The notes under the pieces were generated by a model. The model saw only the letters and a program-made list of their open reading frames with translations, was not told the origin of the DNA and did no database searches. This document shows, piece after piece, positions 1 to 9,633 of a stretch of 38,323 nt of DNA (position 1 is the first letter of the stretch; every line of letters starts with the position of its first letter). This DNA is from Sporosarcina koreensis (GTDB lineage Bacteria; Bacillota; Bacilli; Bacillales_A; Planococcaceae). The translations under genes and the position numbers were made by a program. Location: contig NZ_LQYA01000123.1 of the NCBI RefSeq assembly GCF_001531445.1, forward strand, positions 19,709 through 58,031. The letters are read 5' to 3'.

Positions 1-588
1 TCTTATCATGGTTCTGAAGATAGGACGCTTGAATCCGCGGTTCGTATCTTTCAGGATACGGGTGCAAACGCTTTGAAATTGGAAGGTGGAGGAAGGGTGA
101 TTGATACGATCCGCCTATTGACGGAAACAGGGATACCGGTTGTAGCGCATCTTGGACTCCTTCCTCAGTCGGCTGCAGTTGCAGGGGGCTACAAAGTGCA
201 AGGAAAGACTGCTGCAGCTGCGGAACAACTTATTCAGGATGCAATCGCTTGTGAAGCGGCGGGTGCCTGCATGATTGTATTGGAATGCATTCCTTATCAA
301 CTAGCGGAACAGGTCTCTAAAGCTGTCTCCATCCCTACGATCGGTATAGGGGCGGGTGCGGATACGGACGGTCAAGTGCTTGTTTTCCATGATACAGTCA
401 AATACGGAAACCACCATATCCCTAAATTCGTTGAAGCCTACGCCAATATTGGGGAGGATATCCGGAATGGTTTGCAAAAGTATGCGTCAGCAGTCAAGTC
501 AGGTGAATTTCCAACTGCAGCACACCGCTTTGCAATGAAGGAAGATGAATTGGTCGCACTATACGGAGGAATGAACGATGTACGTTGA
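1..588 (+). CDS. panB: 3-methyl-2-oxobutanoate hydroxymethyltransferase (5'-truncated)
   Basis: Frame 1 is open from the first base, so the gene begins upstream of the window; the 195 visible residues are roughly the C-terminal 70% of a family usually 260-280 aa long. PanB adds a hydroxymethyl group from methylenetetrahydrofolate to 2-oxoisovalerate, giving ketopantoate, the first committed step of pantothenate/CoA synthesis in the cytosol. Visible family signatures are KLEGG, a GIPVVAHLGLLPQ block, VLECIP with the conserved catalytic Glu, and PTIGIGAGADTDGQVLV. It overlaps panC by 11 bp (translational coupling), with panD following, the usual Bacillus order. A TTG at position 73 is internal and not a start. 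Confidence 0.95.
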   Translation, partial: SYHGSEDRTLESAVRIFQDTGANALKLEGGGRVIDTIRLLTETGIPVVAHLGLLPQSAAVAGGYKVQGKTAAAAEQLIQDAIACEAAGACMIVLECIPYQLAEQVSKAVSIPTIGIGAGADTDGQVLVFHDTVKYGNHHIPKFVEAYANIGEDIRNGLQKYASAVKSGEFPTAAHRFAMKEDELVALYGGMNDVR

Positions 589-1435
589 AAGTACTGACAT
601 CCAAGTGATCGAAACAATTGAGGAACTCCAAAAGAAATTGAACCGAAATGAAAGAAAGCATGCTACCGTCGGCTTCGTTCCTACTATGGGTTATTTGCAT
701 GAAGGACATCTATCACTCGTCAAGCATGCAAAGGAGCAAAATGATATCGTCGTAATGAGCATTTTTGTCAATCCGGCACAGTTCGGACCGGGTGAGGATT
801 TTGAATCTTATCCGCGTGATTTGGCAAGGGATATTCAACTTGCAAGTGAGGCTGGCGTCGATATTGTGTTCACGCCGACAGTCGAAGAGATGTATCCGAC
901 TGACGGAGGCATTCGCATACTGCCGGGCAGGCAGGCAGAGGAGCTTTGCGGAGCGGCAAGGCCCGGGCATTTCGATGGAGTGCTCAAGGTTGTATTGAAG
1001 CTATTCAATATTGTCGATCCAGACCGTTCGTATTTCGGCATGAAGGATGCTCAGCAACTCGCCATTATTGAATCGTTTGTCAGGGACTTCAATTTGCGGA
1101 CAGCAATCGTGCGGGTTCCGATTGTACGGGAAGTGGATGGCTTGGCAAAAAGCTCTCGCAATGTGAATTTGACGACTTCGGAGCGTTCAGAAGCGACTGC
1201 AATCTACCGGGCATTGCAAATCGGTGCAGAGTTGTTTGCAGAGGGAGCCGATCCGAACACGATTGAGCAGCAAGTGTCAGCGTACATTGTTTCCAATAGT
1301 TCGGGGAAGATCGATTATGTGAAAATGCTTGCATACCCTGAATTGGTTCCTGTAAAGGATTACGCTCAGGAAGTGATTTTGGCTTGTGCGGTGAAGTTCT
1401 CAACAACTAGATTGATAGATAATATTATTATGTAA
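578..1435 (+). CDS. panC: Pantothenate synthetase (pantoate-beta-alanine ligase)
   Basis: PanC condenses pantoate with beta-alanine using ATP, via a pantoyl-adenylate. The 285-aa product has the expected length. It shows the HIGH-type nucleotide-binding motif in [14 protein letters not shown] near residue 40, the family block [32 protein letters not shown], and the KMSKS-like [14 protein letters not shown] 578 is chosen because GGAGGA at 565-570 is correctly spaced; it lies inside the end of panB. The substrate beta-alanine is made by PanD encoded immediately downstream, so the three genes form one operon. Confidence 0.96.
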   Translation: MYVESTDIQVIETIEELQKKLNRNERKHATVGFVPTMGYLHEGHLSLVKHAKEQNDIVVMSIFVNPAQFGPGEDFESYPRDLARDIQLASEAGVDIVFTPTVEEMYPTDGGIRILPGRQAEELCGAARPGHFDGVLKVVLKLFNIVDPDRSYFGMKDAQQLAIIESFVRDFNLRTAIVRVPIVREVDGLAKSSRNVNLTTSERSEATAIYRALQIGAELFAEGADPNTIEQQVSAYIVSNSSGKIDYVKMLAYPELVPVKDYAQEVILACAVKFSTTRLIDNIIM

Positions 1436-1451
1436 ACAAAGGATGGTACTC

Positions 1452-1832
1452 ATGTTCCGAATGATGATGAACAGTAAATTGCATCGCGCTACGGTGACAG
1501 AAGCGGATTTAAATTATGTAGGAAGCATTACAATCGATAGCGACTTGCTGGATGCCGCAGGTATGCTGCCTAATGAAAAGGTCCATATTGTCAACAATAA
1601 TAATGGAGCGCGATTTGAAACGTATATTATTGCAGGCGAGCGTGGAAGCGGGGTCATTTGCGTCAATGGCGCCGCGGCAAGATTGGTCCAAAAAGGTGAC
1701 ATTGTCATCGTCATTTCATATGTCTATGTATCGGAAGAAGAGGCCCGTACCCATCAACCGACAGTGCTCCTTATGGATGAACAGAATGGTGTCAAAGAAG
1801 TGATCAAAGAAGTTCATGGCATAATTGCCTAA
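1452..1832 (+). CDS. panD: Aspartate 1-decarboxylase proenzyme
   Basis: PanD decarboxylates aspartate to beta-alanine for PanC. The precursor self-cleaves at a Gly-Ser bond to create the pyruvoyl cofactor. With the start at ATG 1452 the product is 126 aa and the cleavage pair is Gly24-Ser25 in NYVGSITID, exactly the family position. Other hallmarks are [27 protein letters not shown] and [14 protein letters not shown]. An in-frame ATG at 1443 exists, but AAAGG lies directly against it, whereas the spacing to 1452 is normal. It is the last gene of panBCD, followed by a strong hairpin. Confidence 0.96.
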   Translation: MFRMMMNSKLHRATVTEADLNYVGSITIDSDLLDAAGMLPNEKVHIVNNNNGARFETYIIAGERGSGVICVNGAAARLVQKGDIVIVISYVYVSEEEARTHQPTVLLMDEQNGVKEVIKEVHGIIA

Positions 1833-1843
1833 TTGGATAATGC

Positions 1844-1883
1844 GCTGATGAAGGAGTGGAATATTCCTTCATCAGCATTTTTT
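1844..1883 (+). terminator. Rho-independent terminator of panBCD
   Basis: A 12-bp perfect stem, GCTGATGAAGGA paired with TCCTTCATCAGC, encloses a 9-nt loop and is followed by ATTTTTT. It lies 11 bp after the panD stop and separates the pantothenate operon from dinG. Confidence 0.9.
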
Positions 1884-1924
1884 AATTGGAAGGACACCTA
1901 AATGCGCAATCGAACGGCGGAATA

Positions 1925-1933
1925 TGATACAAT
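1925..1933 (+). promoter_or_regulatory. Candidate extended -10 promoter for dinG
   Basis: TGATACAAT fits an extended -10 (TGn plus TACAAT) about 37 bp before the dinG ATG and after the panD terminator. No good -35 box is visible, so this is a positional inference. Confidence 0.4.
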
Positions 1934-1969
1934 CTGCTGTAGTATTCATTACAGGAAGTTGATGATTGA

Positions 1970-4747
1970 ATGGATAACAGTACATATGCAGTCGTTGACT
2001 TGGAAACGACTGGACATTCTCCTTTAAGAGGGGATCGGATTATACAAATCGCTATCGTTTTCATTGAAAACGGAACGATAACGCACCAGTATGCCCGATT
2101 TGTCAATCCAGAACGTGAAATACCGATGTTCATCCAACAATTGACCGCAATTACGGATGATGAAGTGCTGTCCGCTCCAACATTTGAAGAGATTGCGCAA
2201 GATGTCTCTGATATGCTGCAGGGGACGGTATTTGTCGCGCATAATACCGATTTCGACCTATCGTTTTTACAAAGCGAATTCAAGCGATGCAACGTGGCTG
2301 GATGGACCGGAAAGAAAATAGATACTGTGGAGTTATCCAAAATTCTTTTCCCCTCCTCCGCTAGCTATCGTTTGCAGGATTTGGCAGAGGATTTGGATAT
2401 AGAACTGCCAGCTGCACATAGGGCGGATGATGACGCGGAAGCGACTGCGAATTTGCTGCTGACTGCATTATCCAAGCTTCGGACCTTGCCGGAGGAGACT
2501 TTGAACTTATTGCATAGGCGTTCATTCTCGCTGCGTTCGGACATATCGGCCCTCATCTATGAGGCATTAAAGCTTGTCCGTATAACCGCAAGCGGCGGGA
2601 GACTGCCTCTATTCAGGGGGATTCCATATCGTAACGTGGAGACGCCTGCTGGAGTTGTTGCGGCACGCTGTACGTATCCGCAGAAAGAAGAGGAAAAAAT
2701 CGATCTGTTGAAGAAAGGCTATCCTGCCTTCGAATACCGGAAATCCCAATTGTCCTTTATGGATAGCGTATGGGATACGCTTTCTTCACAAGCGGAGATA
2801 GTAGCCGAAGTCCCAACCGGGGTCGGCAAGACAGTTGGCTATTTGTTGCCTGCAGCCGTCCATTCCTTTCAGAAGGGGAAACCCGTTGTAATCAGCACGT
2901 ATACAAACCATCTTGTCGATAAGATTTTGGAAGATGAGGTGGCGCGCATCCGGAAAATTCTTGGCATCGAATGTACGGCGACAGTCCTAAAGGGCAAGGA
3001 GCAGTATATTTCACTCGGAAAGTTCGAAGAGTTATTGAGGATTACGGATGAATCGTATGATGAAACATTTACAATCATGCAGATCCTCGTCTGGCTGACA
3101 GACACGAAAACAGGGGATGTCAATGAATTGAATGTGTCCGGTGGAGGACAATTGTTCATTGATCGGATCCGTAAACGGAACAACCGATTGAAGGAAGATG
3201 AAAGGGTGGCTGATTATCATCAAAGGATGATGGAAGCCTGTAACCGTTCCAATCTCATCATTACCAACCATTCAATGCTGTTATCGGATGCCAATCGGGA
3301 ACAAAAGATATTCCGTAATTTTTCAGGCCTGATCATCGATGAAGCTCATCAATTCATCCATACGGCAGCCAATTCCAATGAGACAGTGCTCTCTTATATG
3401 AACTGGAAGTATGTCATGGGGCAGCTTGGCTCGGACGCTGATGGCCAACTTCTCCATCAGATGAAGAAACTTCATAGAAAATATGGAAATTATGGAAATC
3501 AGGCGTTTGGAAAGCTTTCTGCCTCCTTTGAACAATTCACCAATGTATTTGATGGAGCTGCTGCATTGTTGTCGAATCATCGGCCACAAGCAAAAGGGGG
3601 ACAGCAAGGGAACAGAGTGATTTTTGGCCTCGAGGAATTGGTTGGGAATGAATCTCTCTTTTCGCAAATGGCCGAAAAAATGAATGGCTATATAGCGAAT
3701 GTGCAACTAATTAGTTCCCGTTTGGAAATGCACCGAGAAAGAATGTCACAGAAAGAACAGGCATTTTTATCGGAATGGGAGTATTGGTTAAGGGAATTAA
3801 AAATCAAGGCCGGGGAATGGGTTGAAATATTTCTGGATGAAGAAACGGAAAATTTCACCGTTTGGATTGAAAAGGATAAAAGGAGCTTGCCTGGTAGTCT
3901 CACTGTCGTCAAAAGCCCCGTCGAAGGGTCGGCGATAACGAAAGAATTCATCCAAGACCTTAAAGAGGAAAGGATTGGCATTGTCTGGACATCTGCGACA
4001 ATGACAATCAACCAAGATGAACGTTTTGTTTCCAGGCAGTTAGGTATTGTGGATCGTGTGCCCGTTGTGACGTTTAATGCCCCAGCACATTTTTATGATA
4101 ATGCAGGGATATTCATCGTGGAGGATATGCCTTCCATCCAACATGTTTCCCAAAGTGACTATATTGAAGCCGTCGCAGATGCTGTCGTCCAAACGGTGAT
4201 TGCGACAGGCGGCAGGCTGTTCGTCCTGTTTACTTCCCAAGATATGCTGCGCAAAACATATGAATTGATTTTGGAAAGTGAATTATTGAATGATTACGCC
4301 CTCATTGCCCAAGGGGTCAGTTCAGGAAGCCGGATGAAACTATTGAAATCATTCCGCCAGTTCGGTAAATCGATCCTGTTCGGCACGAATAGCTTCTGGG
4401 AAGGCGTTGATGTTCCGGGTGAGGCATTGTCTGCAGTCATTATCGTCAGGCTGCCGTTTTCATCGCCGGATGAAGTCGTATTCAAGGCGAGGGCTGCCAG
4501 ACTTGCTGCCAGCGGATCCAATCCATTTACCGATTTATCATTGCCGGAAGCGATTTTGAGGTTCCGGCAAGGGTTCGGACGATTAATCCGTTCGTCGGGA
4601 GATAAGGGCTTTTTCATCATTTTAGATCGACGTATCGATACAAAATCATATGGGAAACGGTTCTTGAATGCACTACCATCCGTTCCCGTTCATAAAGTGT
4701 CGTTAGAACATATGGTGCAGAGACTCGAAGATTGTTATAATAAATAG
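1970..4747 (+). CDS. dinG: DinG-family ATPase fused to a DEDD 3'-5' exonuclease
   Basis: The 925-aa product has an N-terminal epsilon/DnaQ-like exonuclease (residues about 1-175) with DLETTGHSP, HNTDFDLSFLQ and HRADDDAEAT carrying the DEDDh acidic residues. A superfamily 2 XPD/DinG helicase-like domain follows, with Walker A VPTGVGKT near 281-288, DEAH at 457-460 and motif VI QGFGRLIRS near 863. The FeS-cluster cysteines of E. coli DinG are absent: the usual QYxC position reads EQYIS, and only two scattered Cys occur before the DEAH box. This matches Firmicute DinG; the S. aureus enzyme is reported to act as a nuclease rather than a helicase. ATG 1970 is directly preceded by an in-frame stop, fixing the start. 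Role inferred: processing single-stranded DNA in repair. Confidence 0.93.
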   Translation: MDNSTYAVVDLETTGHSPLRGDRIIQIAIVFIENGTITHQYARFVNPEREIPMFIQQLTAITDDEVLSAPTFEEIAQDVSDMLQGTVFVAHNTDFDLSFLQSEFKRCNVAGWTGKKIDTVELSKILFPSSASYRLQDLAEDLDIELPAAHRADDDAEATANLLLTALSKLRTLPEETLNLLHRRSFSLRSDISALIYEALKLVRITASGGRLPLFRGIPYRNVETPAGVVAARCTYPQKEEEKIDLLKKGYPAFEYRKSQLSFMDSVWDTLSSQAEIVAEVPTGVGKTVGYLLPAAVHSFQKGKPVVISTYTNHLVDKILEDEVARIRKILGIECTATVLKGKEQYISLGKFEELLRITDESYDETFTIMQILVWLTDTKTGDVNELNVSGGGQLFIDRIRKRNNRLKEDERVADYHQRMMEACNRSNLIITNHSMLLSDANREQKIFRNFSGLIIDEAHQFIHTAANSNETVLSYMNWKYVMGQLGSDADGQLLHQMKKLHRKYGNYGNQAFGKLSASFEQFTNVFDGAAALLSNHRPQAKGGQQGNRVIFGLEELVGNESLFSQMAEKMNGYIANVQLISSRLEMHRERMSQKEQAFLSEWEYWLRELKIKAGEWVEIFLDEETENFTVWIEKDKRSLPGSLTVVKSPVEGSAITKEFIQDLKEERIGIVWTSATMTINQDERFVSRQLGIVDRVPVVTFNAPAHFYDNAGIFIVEDMPSIQHVSQSDYIEAVADAVVQTVIATGGRLFVLFTSQDMLRKTYELILESELLNDYALIAQGVSSGSRMKLLKSFRQFGKSILFGTNSFWEGVDVPGEALSAVIIVRLPFSSPDEVVFKARAARLAASGSNPFTDLSLPEAILRFRQGFGRLIRSSGDKGFFIILDRRIDTKSYGKRFLNALPSVPVHKVSLEHMVQRLEDCYNK

Positions 4748-4815
4748 GAATCCAATAGAAAGCGGGATGCAAAAAGCTTTCCAATTTGCAGGATTGTGTA
4801 TAGGAAGTGAGACGA

Positions 4816-5295
4816 ATGATGAATTGGATCAAATTCATCGGAGCTTTCCTTTTAGCGTTATCACTTATCATCATTGTCATCGTTTTTTACAATGCCAATA
4901 GCCCTTTTTCACACGCACAACAAAAAGCGGAAACAGCTGCATTGAAGTCCGATGCTTTGAAATCCGTTGAACGCACAGAAATTTACAATGGCTCCGTTTC
5001 TATGGTGACCGTTTTTGGCAAAGATGACGAGGGCAATGAGAAAGCGGTTTTCATTGAAGGGAAAACAGGAGAAATCCTTGATGAAGTGGCAATGAAAGAT
5101 GGCATTGACGCTCAAGCCGCTATAAAAGCGGTCAGGGCGGAGTTGTCAGCAGAAAAGATCCTTCATGTAGTTCTGGGCTTGGAAGATGGCCAGCCCGTAT
5201 GGGAAGTTGCATTTAAAGGTGAGAATGGCAAATTGAATTATGTATATGTCTTTTTTGAGAACGGCGAATGGTGGAAACGGATTTTAAATCTTTGA
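4816..5295 (+). CDS. ypmB: YpmB-family membrane-anchored PepSY-like protein
   Basis: The product is a 159-aa protein with one N-terminal membrane segment (about residues 5-25, IKFIGAFLLALSLIIIVIVF) and an extracytoplasmic domain that ends in a PepSY-like repeat (KILHVVLGLEDGQPVWEVAF, then YVYVFFENGEW). Position between dinG and aspB matches B. subtilis ypmB (about 161 aa). The function is unknown; PepSY domains are often proposed to modulate proteases or the cell envelope. Start ATG 4816 follows AGGAAGTGAG; a GTG at 4807 lies within that ribosome site and is less likely. B. subtilis has a small ypmA gene before ypmB; here the 68-bp gap leaves no room for it. Confidence 0.8.
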   Translation: MMNWIKFIGAFLLALSLIIIVIVFYNANSPFSHAQQKAETAALKSDALKSVERTEIYNGSVSMVTVFGKDDEGNEKAVFIEGKTGEILDEVAMKDGIDAQAAIKAVRAELSAEKILHVVLGLEDGQPVWEVAFKGENGKLNYVYVFFENGEWWKRILNL

Positions 5296-5346
5296 GTTAG
5301 ATGCGTTTTCATCCGATAGATGAAGGGGCAAAAGGGAGCGATTCAA

Positions 5347-6540
5347 TTGACAAAGAAGTTGGCAGCGAGAGTAAGTACATTATCACCATCCACAACCCTT
5401 GCCATTACGGCAAAAGCAAAAGAGATGAAGGCGTCGGGAATCGACGTAATTGGATTAGGGGCAGGAGAGCCTGATTATAATACTCCGGAAAACATTTTGG
5501 AAGCGGCATATCAATCCATGAAAGAAGGCAAGACGAAATATACGCCTTCCGGGGGGCTTCCCGCTTTGAAGGATGCCGTCATCGCCAAGTTGCAGACGGA
5601 TCAGCAGCTGGACTACACCAGGCAGGAAATTATGATTGGCATCGGTGCGAAGCATGTTCTATACACGCTATTCCAAGTAATCTTGGACCCGGGCGATGAA
5701 GTGATCATTCCTACACCCTATTGGGTAAGCTATCCTGAGCAGGTGAAGCTTGCTGAAGGTGTTCCTGTTTTCGTCGAAGCAACATCGGACTCACAGTTCA
5801 AGGTGACGGCGGAACAAATTCGCGGTGCAATCACGGCTAGGACGAAAGCAATCATTCTCAACTCCCCGGGAAATCCGACGGGAATGATTTACACTCAAGA
5901 TGAACTCCGCCAAATTGCAGAAGTTTGTCAAGACATGGATATTTGGATCATTTCGGATGAAATCTATGAAAAGTTGATTTATGGAAACGAGAAGCATATT
6001 TCAATTGCACAGCTATCTGATGACGCAAAAAAACGGACATTCATTATTAACGGTGTATCCAAGTCCCATTCAATGACAGGATGGAGGATTGGTTATGTCG
6101 CGGGAGATGCGGAAGTTGTCAGTGCGATGACGAACTTGGCAAGCCATTCAACATCCAATCCGACAACGACTTCCCAATATGCCGCGATTGAAGCGTATGA
6201 TGGGCCGCAAGAGGCAGTGGAAACGATGCGGAAGGATTTCGAGTCAAGGCTTGAACGGATTTATCCGCAACTTGCGGCGATTCCGGGTTTTACAGTCGTC
6301 AAACCACAAGGTGCTTTCTACTTGCTGCCTGAAGTTACGGAAGCAATGGAAAAAACCGGCTTTGCAAATGTAGATGATTTCGCATCAGCGCTTTTAACGG
6401 AAGCGAAAGTTGCCGTCATACCGGGATCTGGTTTCGGTTCGCCTGAAACGATCCGCCTTTCATATGCGACATCGATCGATCTGCTTGAGGAAGCGGTTAA
6501 ACGCATCCGATCATATGTAGAAGCAAACTGGAAAGAATAA
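5347..6540 (+). CDS. aspB: Aspartate aminotransferase, PLP fold type I
   Basis: AspB interconverts aspartate plus 2-oxoglutarate with oxaloacetate plus glutamate. The 397-aa product carries GLGAGEPDYNTP, TPYWVSYPEQVKLA, NSPGNPTG, SDEIYEKL, and the PLP-lysine motif INGVSKSHSMTGWRIGY with Lys at residue 239. Near the C-terminus, RLSYATS supplies the substrate-carboxylate Arg. TTG 5347 is chosen because AAGGGAG at 5332-5338 is properly spaced and the N-terminus then matches the B. subtilis length; an upstream ATG at 5320 has no ribosome site. It sits directly before asnS, so aspartate synthesis and asparaginyl-tRNA charging are linked in one transcript. Confidence 0.94.
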   Translation: MTKKLAARVSTLSPSTTLAITAKAKEMKASGIDVIGLGAGEPDYNTPENILEAAYQSMKEGKTKYTPSGGLPALKDAVIAKLQTDQQLDYTRQEIMIGIGAKHVLYTLFQVILDPGDEVIIPTPYWVSYPEQVKLAEGVPVFVEATSDSQFKVTAEQIRGAITARTKAIILNSPGNPTGMIYTQDELRQIAEVCQDMDIWIISDEIYEKLIYGNEKHISIAQLSDDAKKRTFIINGVSKSHSMTGWRIGYVAGDAEVVSAMTNLASHSTSNPTTTSQYAAIEAYDGPQEAVETMRKDFESRLERIYPQLAAIPGFTVVKPQGAFYLLPEVTEAMEKTGFANVDDFASALLTEAKVAVIPGSGFGSPETIRLSYATSIDLLEEAVKRIRSYVEANWKE

Positions 6541-6564
6541 TAGTTCATACTCACGGAGGTACTT

Positions 6565-7860
6565 ATGAAAACAATCATGATTCACGAAATGCCTGATCAC
6601 GTTGGTGAAACTGTTCGGATCGGCGCATGGCTAGCAAATAAAAGATCAAGCGGTAAAATCGCTTTCCTTCAACTTCGCGACGGTTCTGGATTTGTGCAAG
6701 GTGTCGTCGTCAAGGAAGTTGTAGGAGAGGATATTTTCGCAAAAGCGAAATCACTTCATCAGGAATCATCTCTTTATGTAACAGCAGAAGTGACGGAAGA
6801 TGAACGGTCTTCATTCGGTGTCGAACTGCAAGTGAAAGATATCGAAATCATTCACGAAGCTGTCGATTATCCGATCACACCGAAGGAACACGGAACTGAA
6901 TTTTTGATGGATAACCGTCATTTATGGCTGCGTTCCCGTAAACAGCATGCCATCATGAAAATCCGTAATGAAATTATTCGCTCCACATATGAATTTTTCC
7001 ATCTGAACGGTTTTGTGAAAGTGGATCCGCCTATTTTAACAGGCTCTTCAGCTGAAGGGACGACGGAACTTTTCCATACGAAATACTTCGATGAAGACGC
7101 TTATTTGTCCCAATCCGGACAGCTCTATCTAGAAGCGGCAGCGATGGCTCTCGGGAAAGTATTTTCATTCGGGCCGACATTCCGTGCAGAGAAATCGAAA
7201 ACACGCCGTCATTTGATTGAATTCTGGATGATTGAACCTGAAATGGCATTCGTACAACACGAAGAAAGCTTGGAAATCCAAGAACAATATGTTTCGCATA
7301 TTGTCCAGTCCGTATTGCAAAACTGCCCATTGGAACTTGAGCGGCTTGGCAGGGATGTTTCGAAGCTTGAAAAAATCCAAGCTCCATTCCCAAGGATCTC
7401 TTATGATGACGCAATTACGTTCCTTCATGAAAAAGGTTTTGACGATATTGAATGGGGCGATGACTTCGGTGCACCGCATGAAACTGCGATTGCCGAAAGC
7501 TTTGATATGCCTGTTTTCATTACAAATTATCCGAAAGATATTAAGTCATTCTACATGCAGCCGCATCCGGATCGCGACGATGTCGTCCTTTGCGCTGATT
7601 TAATCGCTCCGGAAGGCTACGGAGAAATCATTGGCGGTTCAGAACGTATTTATGACTACGAATTAATGAAGCAACGCATTGAAGAGCATAATTTGGATGA
7701 GTCCGCATACAAGTGGTATTTGGAATTAAGTAAATACGGCGCTGTACCTCATTCCGGCTTCGGCCTTGGTTTGGAACGGACGGTAGCCTGGATTTCAGGC
7801 GTAGAACACGTGCGGGAAACAATTCCGTTCCCACGTCTGTTGAACCGTCTCTACCCTTAA
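6565..7860 (+). CDS. asnS: Asparaginyl-tRNA synthetase
   Basis: The product is a 431-aa class IIb aminoacyl-tRNA synthetase. It has an N-terminal OB-fold anticodon-binding domain (residues about 1-105) and a catalytic core with motif 2 [21 protein letters not shown] (18 of these residues are invariant-looking) and motif 3 [13 protein letters not shown]. The Asn-specific insertions [13 protein letters not shown] and [14 protein letters not shown] favour AsnRS over AspRS. Start ATG 6565 follows CGGAGG. It lies 24 bp after aspB, with no T-box leader or terminator in the gap, so it should be co-transcribed with aspB. Confidence 0.97.
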   Translation: MKTIMIHEMPDHVGETVRIGAWLANKRSSGKIAFLQLRDGSGFVQGVVVKEVVGEDIFAKAKSLHQESSLYVTAEVTEDERSSFGVELQVKDIEIIHEAVDYPITPKEHGTEFLMDNRHLWLRSRKQHAIMKIRNEIIRSTYEFFHLNGFVKVDPPILTGSSAEGTTELFHTKYFDEDAYLSQSGQLYLEAAAMALGKVFSFGPTFRAEKSKTRRHLIEFWMIEPEMAFVQHEESLEIQEQYVSHIVQSVLQNCPLELERLGRDVSKLEKIQAPFPRISYDDAITFLHEKGFDDIEWGDDFGAPHETAIAESFDMPVFITNYPKDIKSFYMQPHPDRDDVVLCADLIAPEGYGEIIGGSERIYDYELMKQRIEEHNLDESAYKWYLELSKYGAVPHSGFGLGLERTVAWISGVEHVRETIPFPRLLNRLYP

Positions 7861-7893
7861 TGGAAGTAAGAAATAAATAGTGAGGTGTTCGGC

Positions 7894-8601
7894 ATGAAAG
7901 ATGAAGAACGGCTCCGTATTTGGATTGAGCAGGGGAATGTAACCATTCCCCAGCTCTTTTTTCAGCACTATAAAGCGTTGGATATAAAAGATGTCGATGC
8001 GGTTCTTCTTTTGCATATGTGTGCATTTCAGGCGGATGGTTCGCAATTTCCTACGCCATCCGATCTTGCAGCGCGTATGCATCTTACTGAGAATCAAGTA
8101 TCTGAAATCCTCCAACGTTTCATGCAGCGAGGTTTCTTGGAAATCAGGCAGGGCCAGGATGAAAACGGCGTGCTGTACGAACAGTTTTCAATGCAGCCCT
8201 TATGGAGCAGGCTAGTGAACATTGTGCTTGCTGAAAAGACTGTAGTAGAAGAGCAGAAGGACAAAGATGAAGAAGGCGAGATCTTCACGTTGTTCGAGCA
8301 GGAGTTCGGCCGTCTTTTATCCCCGATGGAATGTGAGACGATTACAATGTGGCTGGATGATGACGGCCATGCCGTCCAGATTATAAAGGCTGCGCTGAAA
8401 GAGGCAGTTCTAGCCCAAAAACTAAGTCTGCGCTATATCGACCGTATTCTGTTCGAATGGAAGAAAAAAAGAGTAAGAACGCTGAATGACGTGGAAAAAC
8501 AAACGAGGTCGTTCAGGACATCAATGATGCGTCCAGTGCAAAATCAGGAAACTGTCGTAAAAAAGGTTCCTTTTTATAATTGGCTGGAGGAACGGGAATA
8601 G
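7894..8601 (+). CDS. dnaD: DNA replication initiation/primosome protein DnaD
   Basis: DnaD helps load the replicative helicase at oriC and at restart sites in low-GC Gram-positives. The 235-aa product has an N-terminal winged-helix oligomerisation domain (about 1-110, including LAARMHLTENQVSEILQRFM) and a C-terminal DnaD domain (about 130-210) ending in the DNA-binding YIDRILFEW, a YxxxIxxxW motif. ATG 7894 follows TGAGGTG; an in-frame GTG at 7885 lies within the ribosome site. It is placed between asnS and nth as in B. subtilis. Confidence 0.94.
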   Translation: MKDEERLRIWIEQGNVTIPQLFFQHYKALDIKDVDAVLLLHMCAFQADGSQFPTPSDLAARMHLTENQVSEILQRFMQRGFLEIRQGQDENGVLYEQFSMQPLWSRLVNIVLAEKTVVEEQKDKDEEGEIFTLFEQEFGRLLSPMECETITMWLDDDGHAVQIIKAALKEAVLAQKLSLRYIDRILFEWKKKRVRTLNDVEKQTRSFRTSMMRPVQNQETVVKKVPFYNWLEERE

Positions 8602-8611
8602 GTGATTGTCT

Positions 8612-9262
8612 ATGTTGACGAAGAAACAATGGGAAGTCTGTCTCGAAGAATTCGAAAGGATGTTTCCCGATGCTCATTGCGAGCTGGTGCACGAAAATGC
8701 TTTTGAGCTGCTCGTCGCCACATTGCTCTCCGCTCAATGTACGGATGTACTTGTGAACCGTGTAACTGCGGATTTGTTCAAAAAATATAAGAAACCTGAA
8801 GATTATTTGGAAGTTGATATTGAGGAGCTGCAAAACGATATCCGCTCCATCGGCCTTTATCGCAATAAAGCGAAAAACATTCAAGCATTAAGCGCCTTGC
8901 TTCTTGAAGAGTTCAATGGCGAGGTGCCGGCCGATAGGGATATGCTCACAACGTTCCCTGGTGTCGGCAGGAAGACGGCGAATGTCGTCGTTTCCAATGC
9001 GTTCGGCATCCCTGCGATGGCAGTCGACACACATGTTGAGCGCGTCGCTAAACGACTTGGCATGAATCGGTGGAAAGACAGCCCACTCATGGTGGAAGAA
9101 AAGATCATGCGATGGACGCCTATGGAAAAATGGACGGATACACACCATCAGATCATCTTCTTTGGACGATATCACTGTAAAGCCCAAAATCCGGCTTGTA
9201 GTGAATGTCCACTCCTTCCGTTGTGCAGGGAAGGGAAGAAACGGATGAAGGGCATTGCATAA
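8612..9262 (+). CDS. nth: Endonuclease III, base-excision-repair DNA glycosylase/AP lyase
   Basis: Nth removes oxidised pyrimidines and nicks the resulting abasic site. The 216-aa product contains the helix-hairpin-helix TFPGVGRKTANVV with the catalytic Lys, the catalytic Asp in AVDTHVERVAKRL, and a C-terminal 4Fe-4S loop with four cysteines spaced C-x6-C-x2-C-x5-C (CKAQNPACSECPLLPLC). ATG 8612 follows AGGTGA at 8600-8605. It lies 10 bp after dnaD and just before ypoC. Confidence 0.96.
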   Translation: MLTKKQWEVCLEEFERMFPDAHCELVHENAFELLVATLLSAQCTDVLVNRVTADLFKKYKKPEDYLEVDIEELQNDIRSIGLYRNKAKNIQALSALLLEEFNGEVPADRDMLTTFPGVGRKTANVVVSNAFGIPAMAVDTHVERVAKRLGMNRWKDSPLMVEEKIMRWTPMEKWTDTHHQIIFFGRYHCKAQNPACSECPLLPLCREGKKRMKGIA

Positions 9263-9269
9263 TTCCGAT

Positions 9270-9590
9270 ATGGATAGGAAGGAACTTTTTTATTCCTTCT
9301 GGAACTGTTGGTTGGACATGAAAGAAGAAATCGGGAATGCATATAAGCGAAGAGATCCCGAAGCTGCCAAAATGATGGACAAGGCGATTGAAAATTATTT
9401 GGCAATGCTTGGATCATTTTTGCCCATAGATACCGGAAGTTCTGCGTCGCCAATTGAACCGTTGAACGGGAAAGAGCGGCTGCAATTCATACACAGCAAG
9501 AGAGCAGGGCATTTTGCATATGTTCAATTGGATGCATTGTATACAGAGGCAATGAAAAAAACGGTAAGCCGATTCGCGATGAAAAAATAA
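9270..9590 (+). CDS. ypoC: YpoC-family small protein of unknown function
   Basis: The product is about 106 aa, soluble and helical, with WNCWLDMKEEI near the N-terminus and a conserved-looking PIEPLNGKERLQFI...QLDALYTE segment typical of the protein encoded after nth in Bacillales. No catalytic motif is visible. The start is uncertain: ATG 9270 has its nearest purine stretch (GAAGGG, 9247-9252) far upstream, while in-frame TTG 9255 would overlap the end of nth and sit almost against that stretch. It is the last gene of the rightward run that begins at dinG. Confidence 0.7.
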   Translation: MDRKELFYSFWNCWLDMKEEIGNAYKRRDPEAAKMMDKAIENYLAMLGSFLPIDTGSSASPIEPLNGKERLQFIHSKRAGHFAYVQLDALYTEAMKKTVSRFAMKK

Positions 9591-9630
9591 AACGGCCGGA
9601 AGGGGTTGTATAACTCCTTCCGGCCGTTTT
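9591..9630. terminator. Bidirectional terminator between ypoC and ponA
   Basis: A 13-bp perfect stem (AACGGCCGGAAGG / CCTTCCGGCCGTT) is flanked by A-rich sequence on the left and a T run on the right, so it can end transcription from both convergent genes. Its right edge lies 3 bp from the ponA stop. Confidence 0.93.
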
Positions 9631-9633
9631 CAT

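Noticed and set aside
6541-6564. Possible T-box leader before asnS
   Set aside because: The aspB-asnS gap is only 24 bp, with no room for a leader or terminator.
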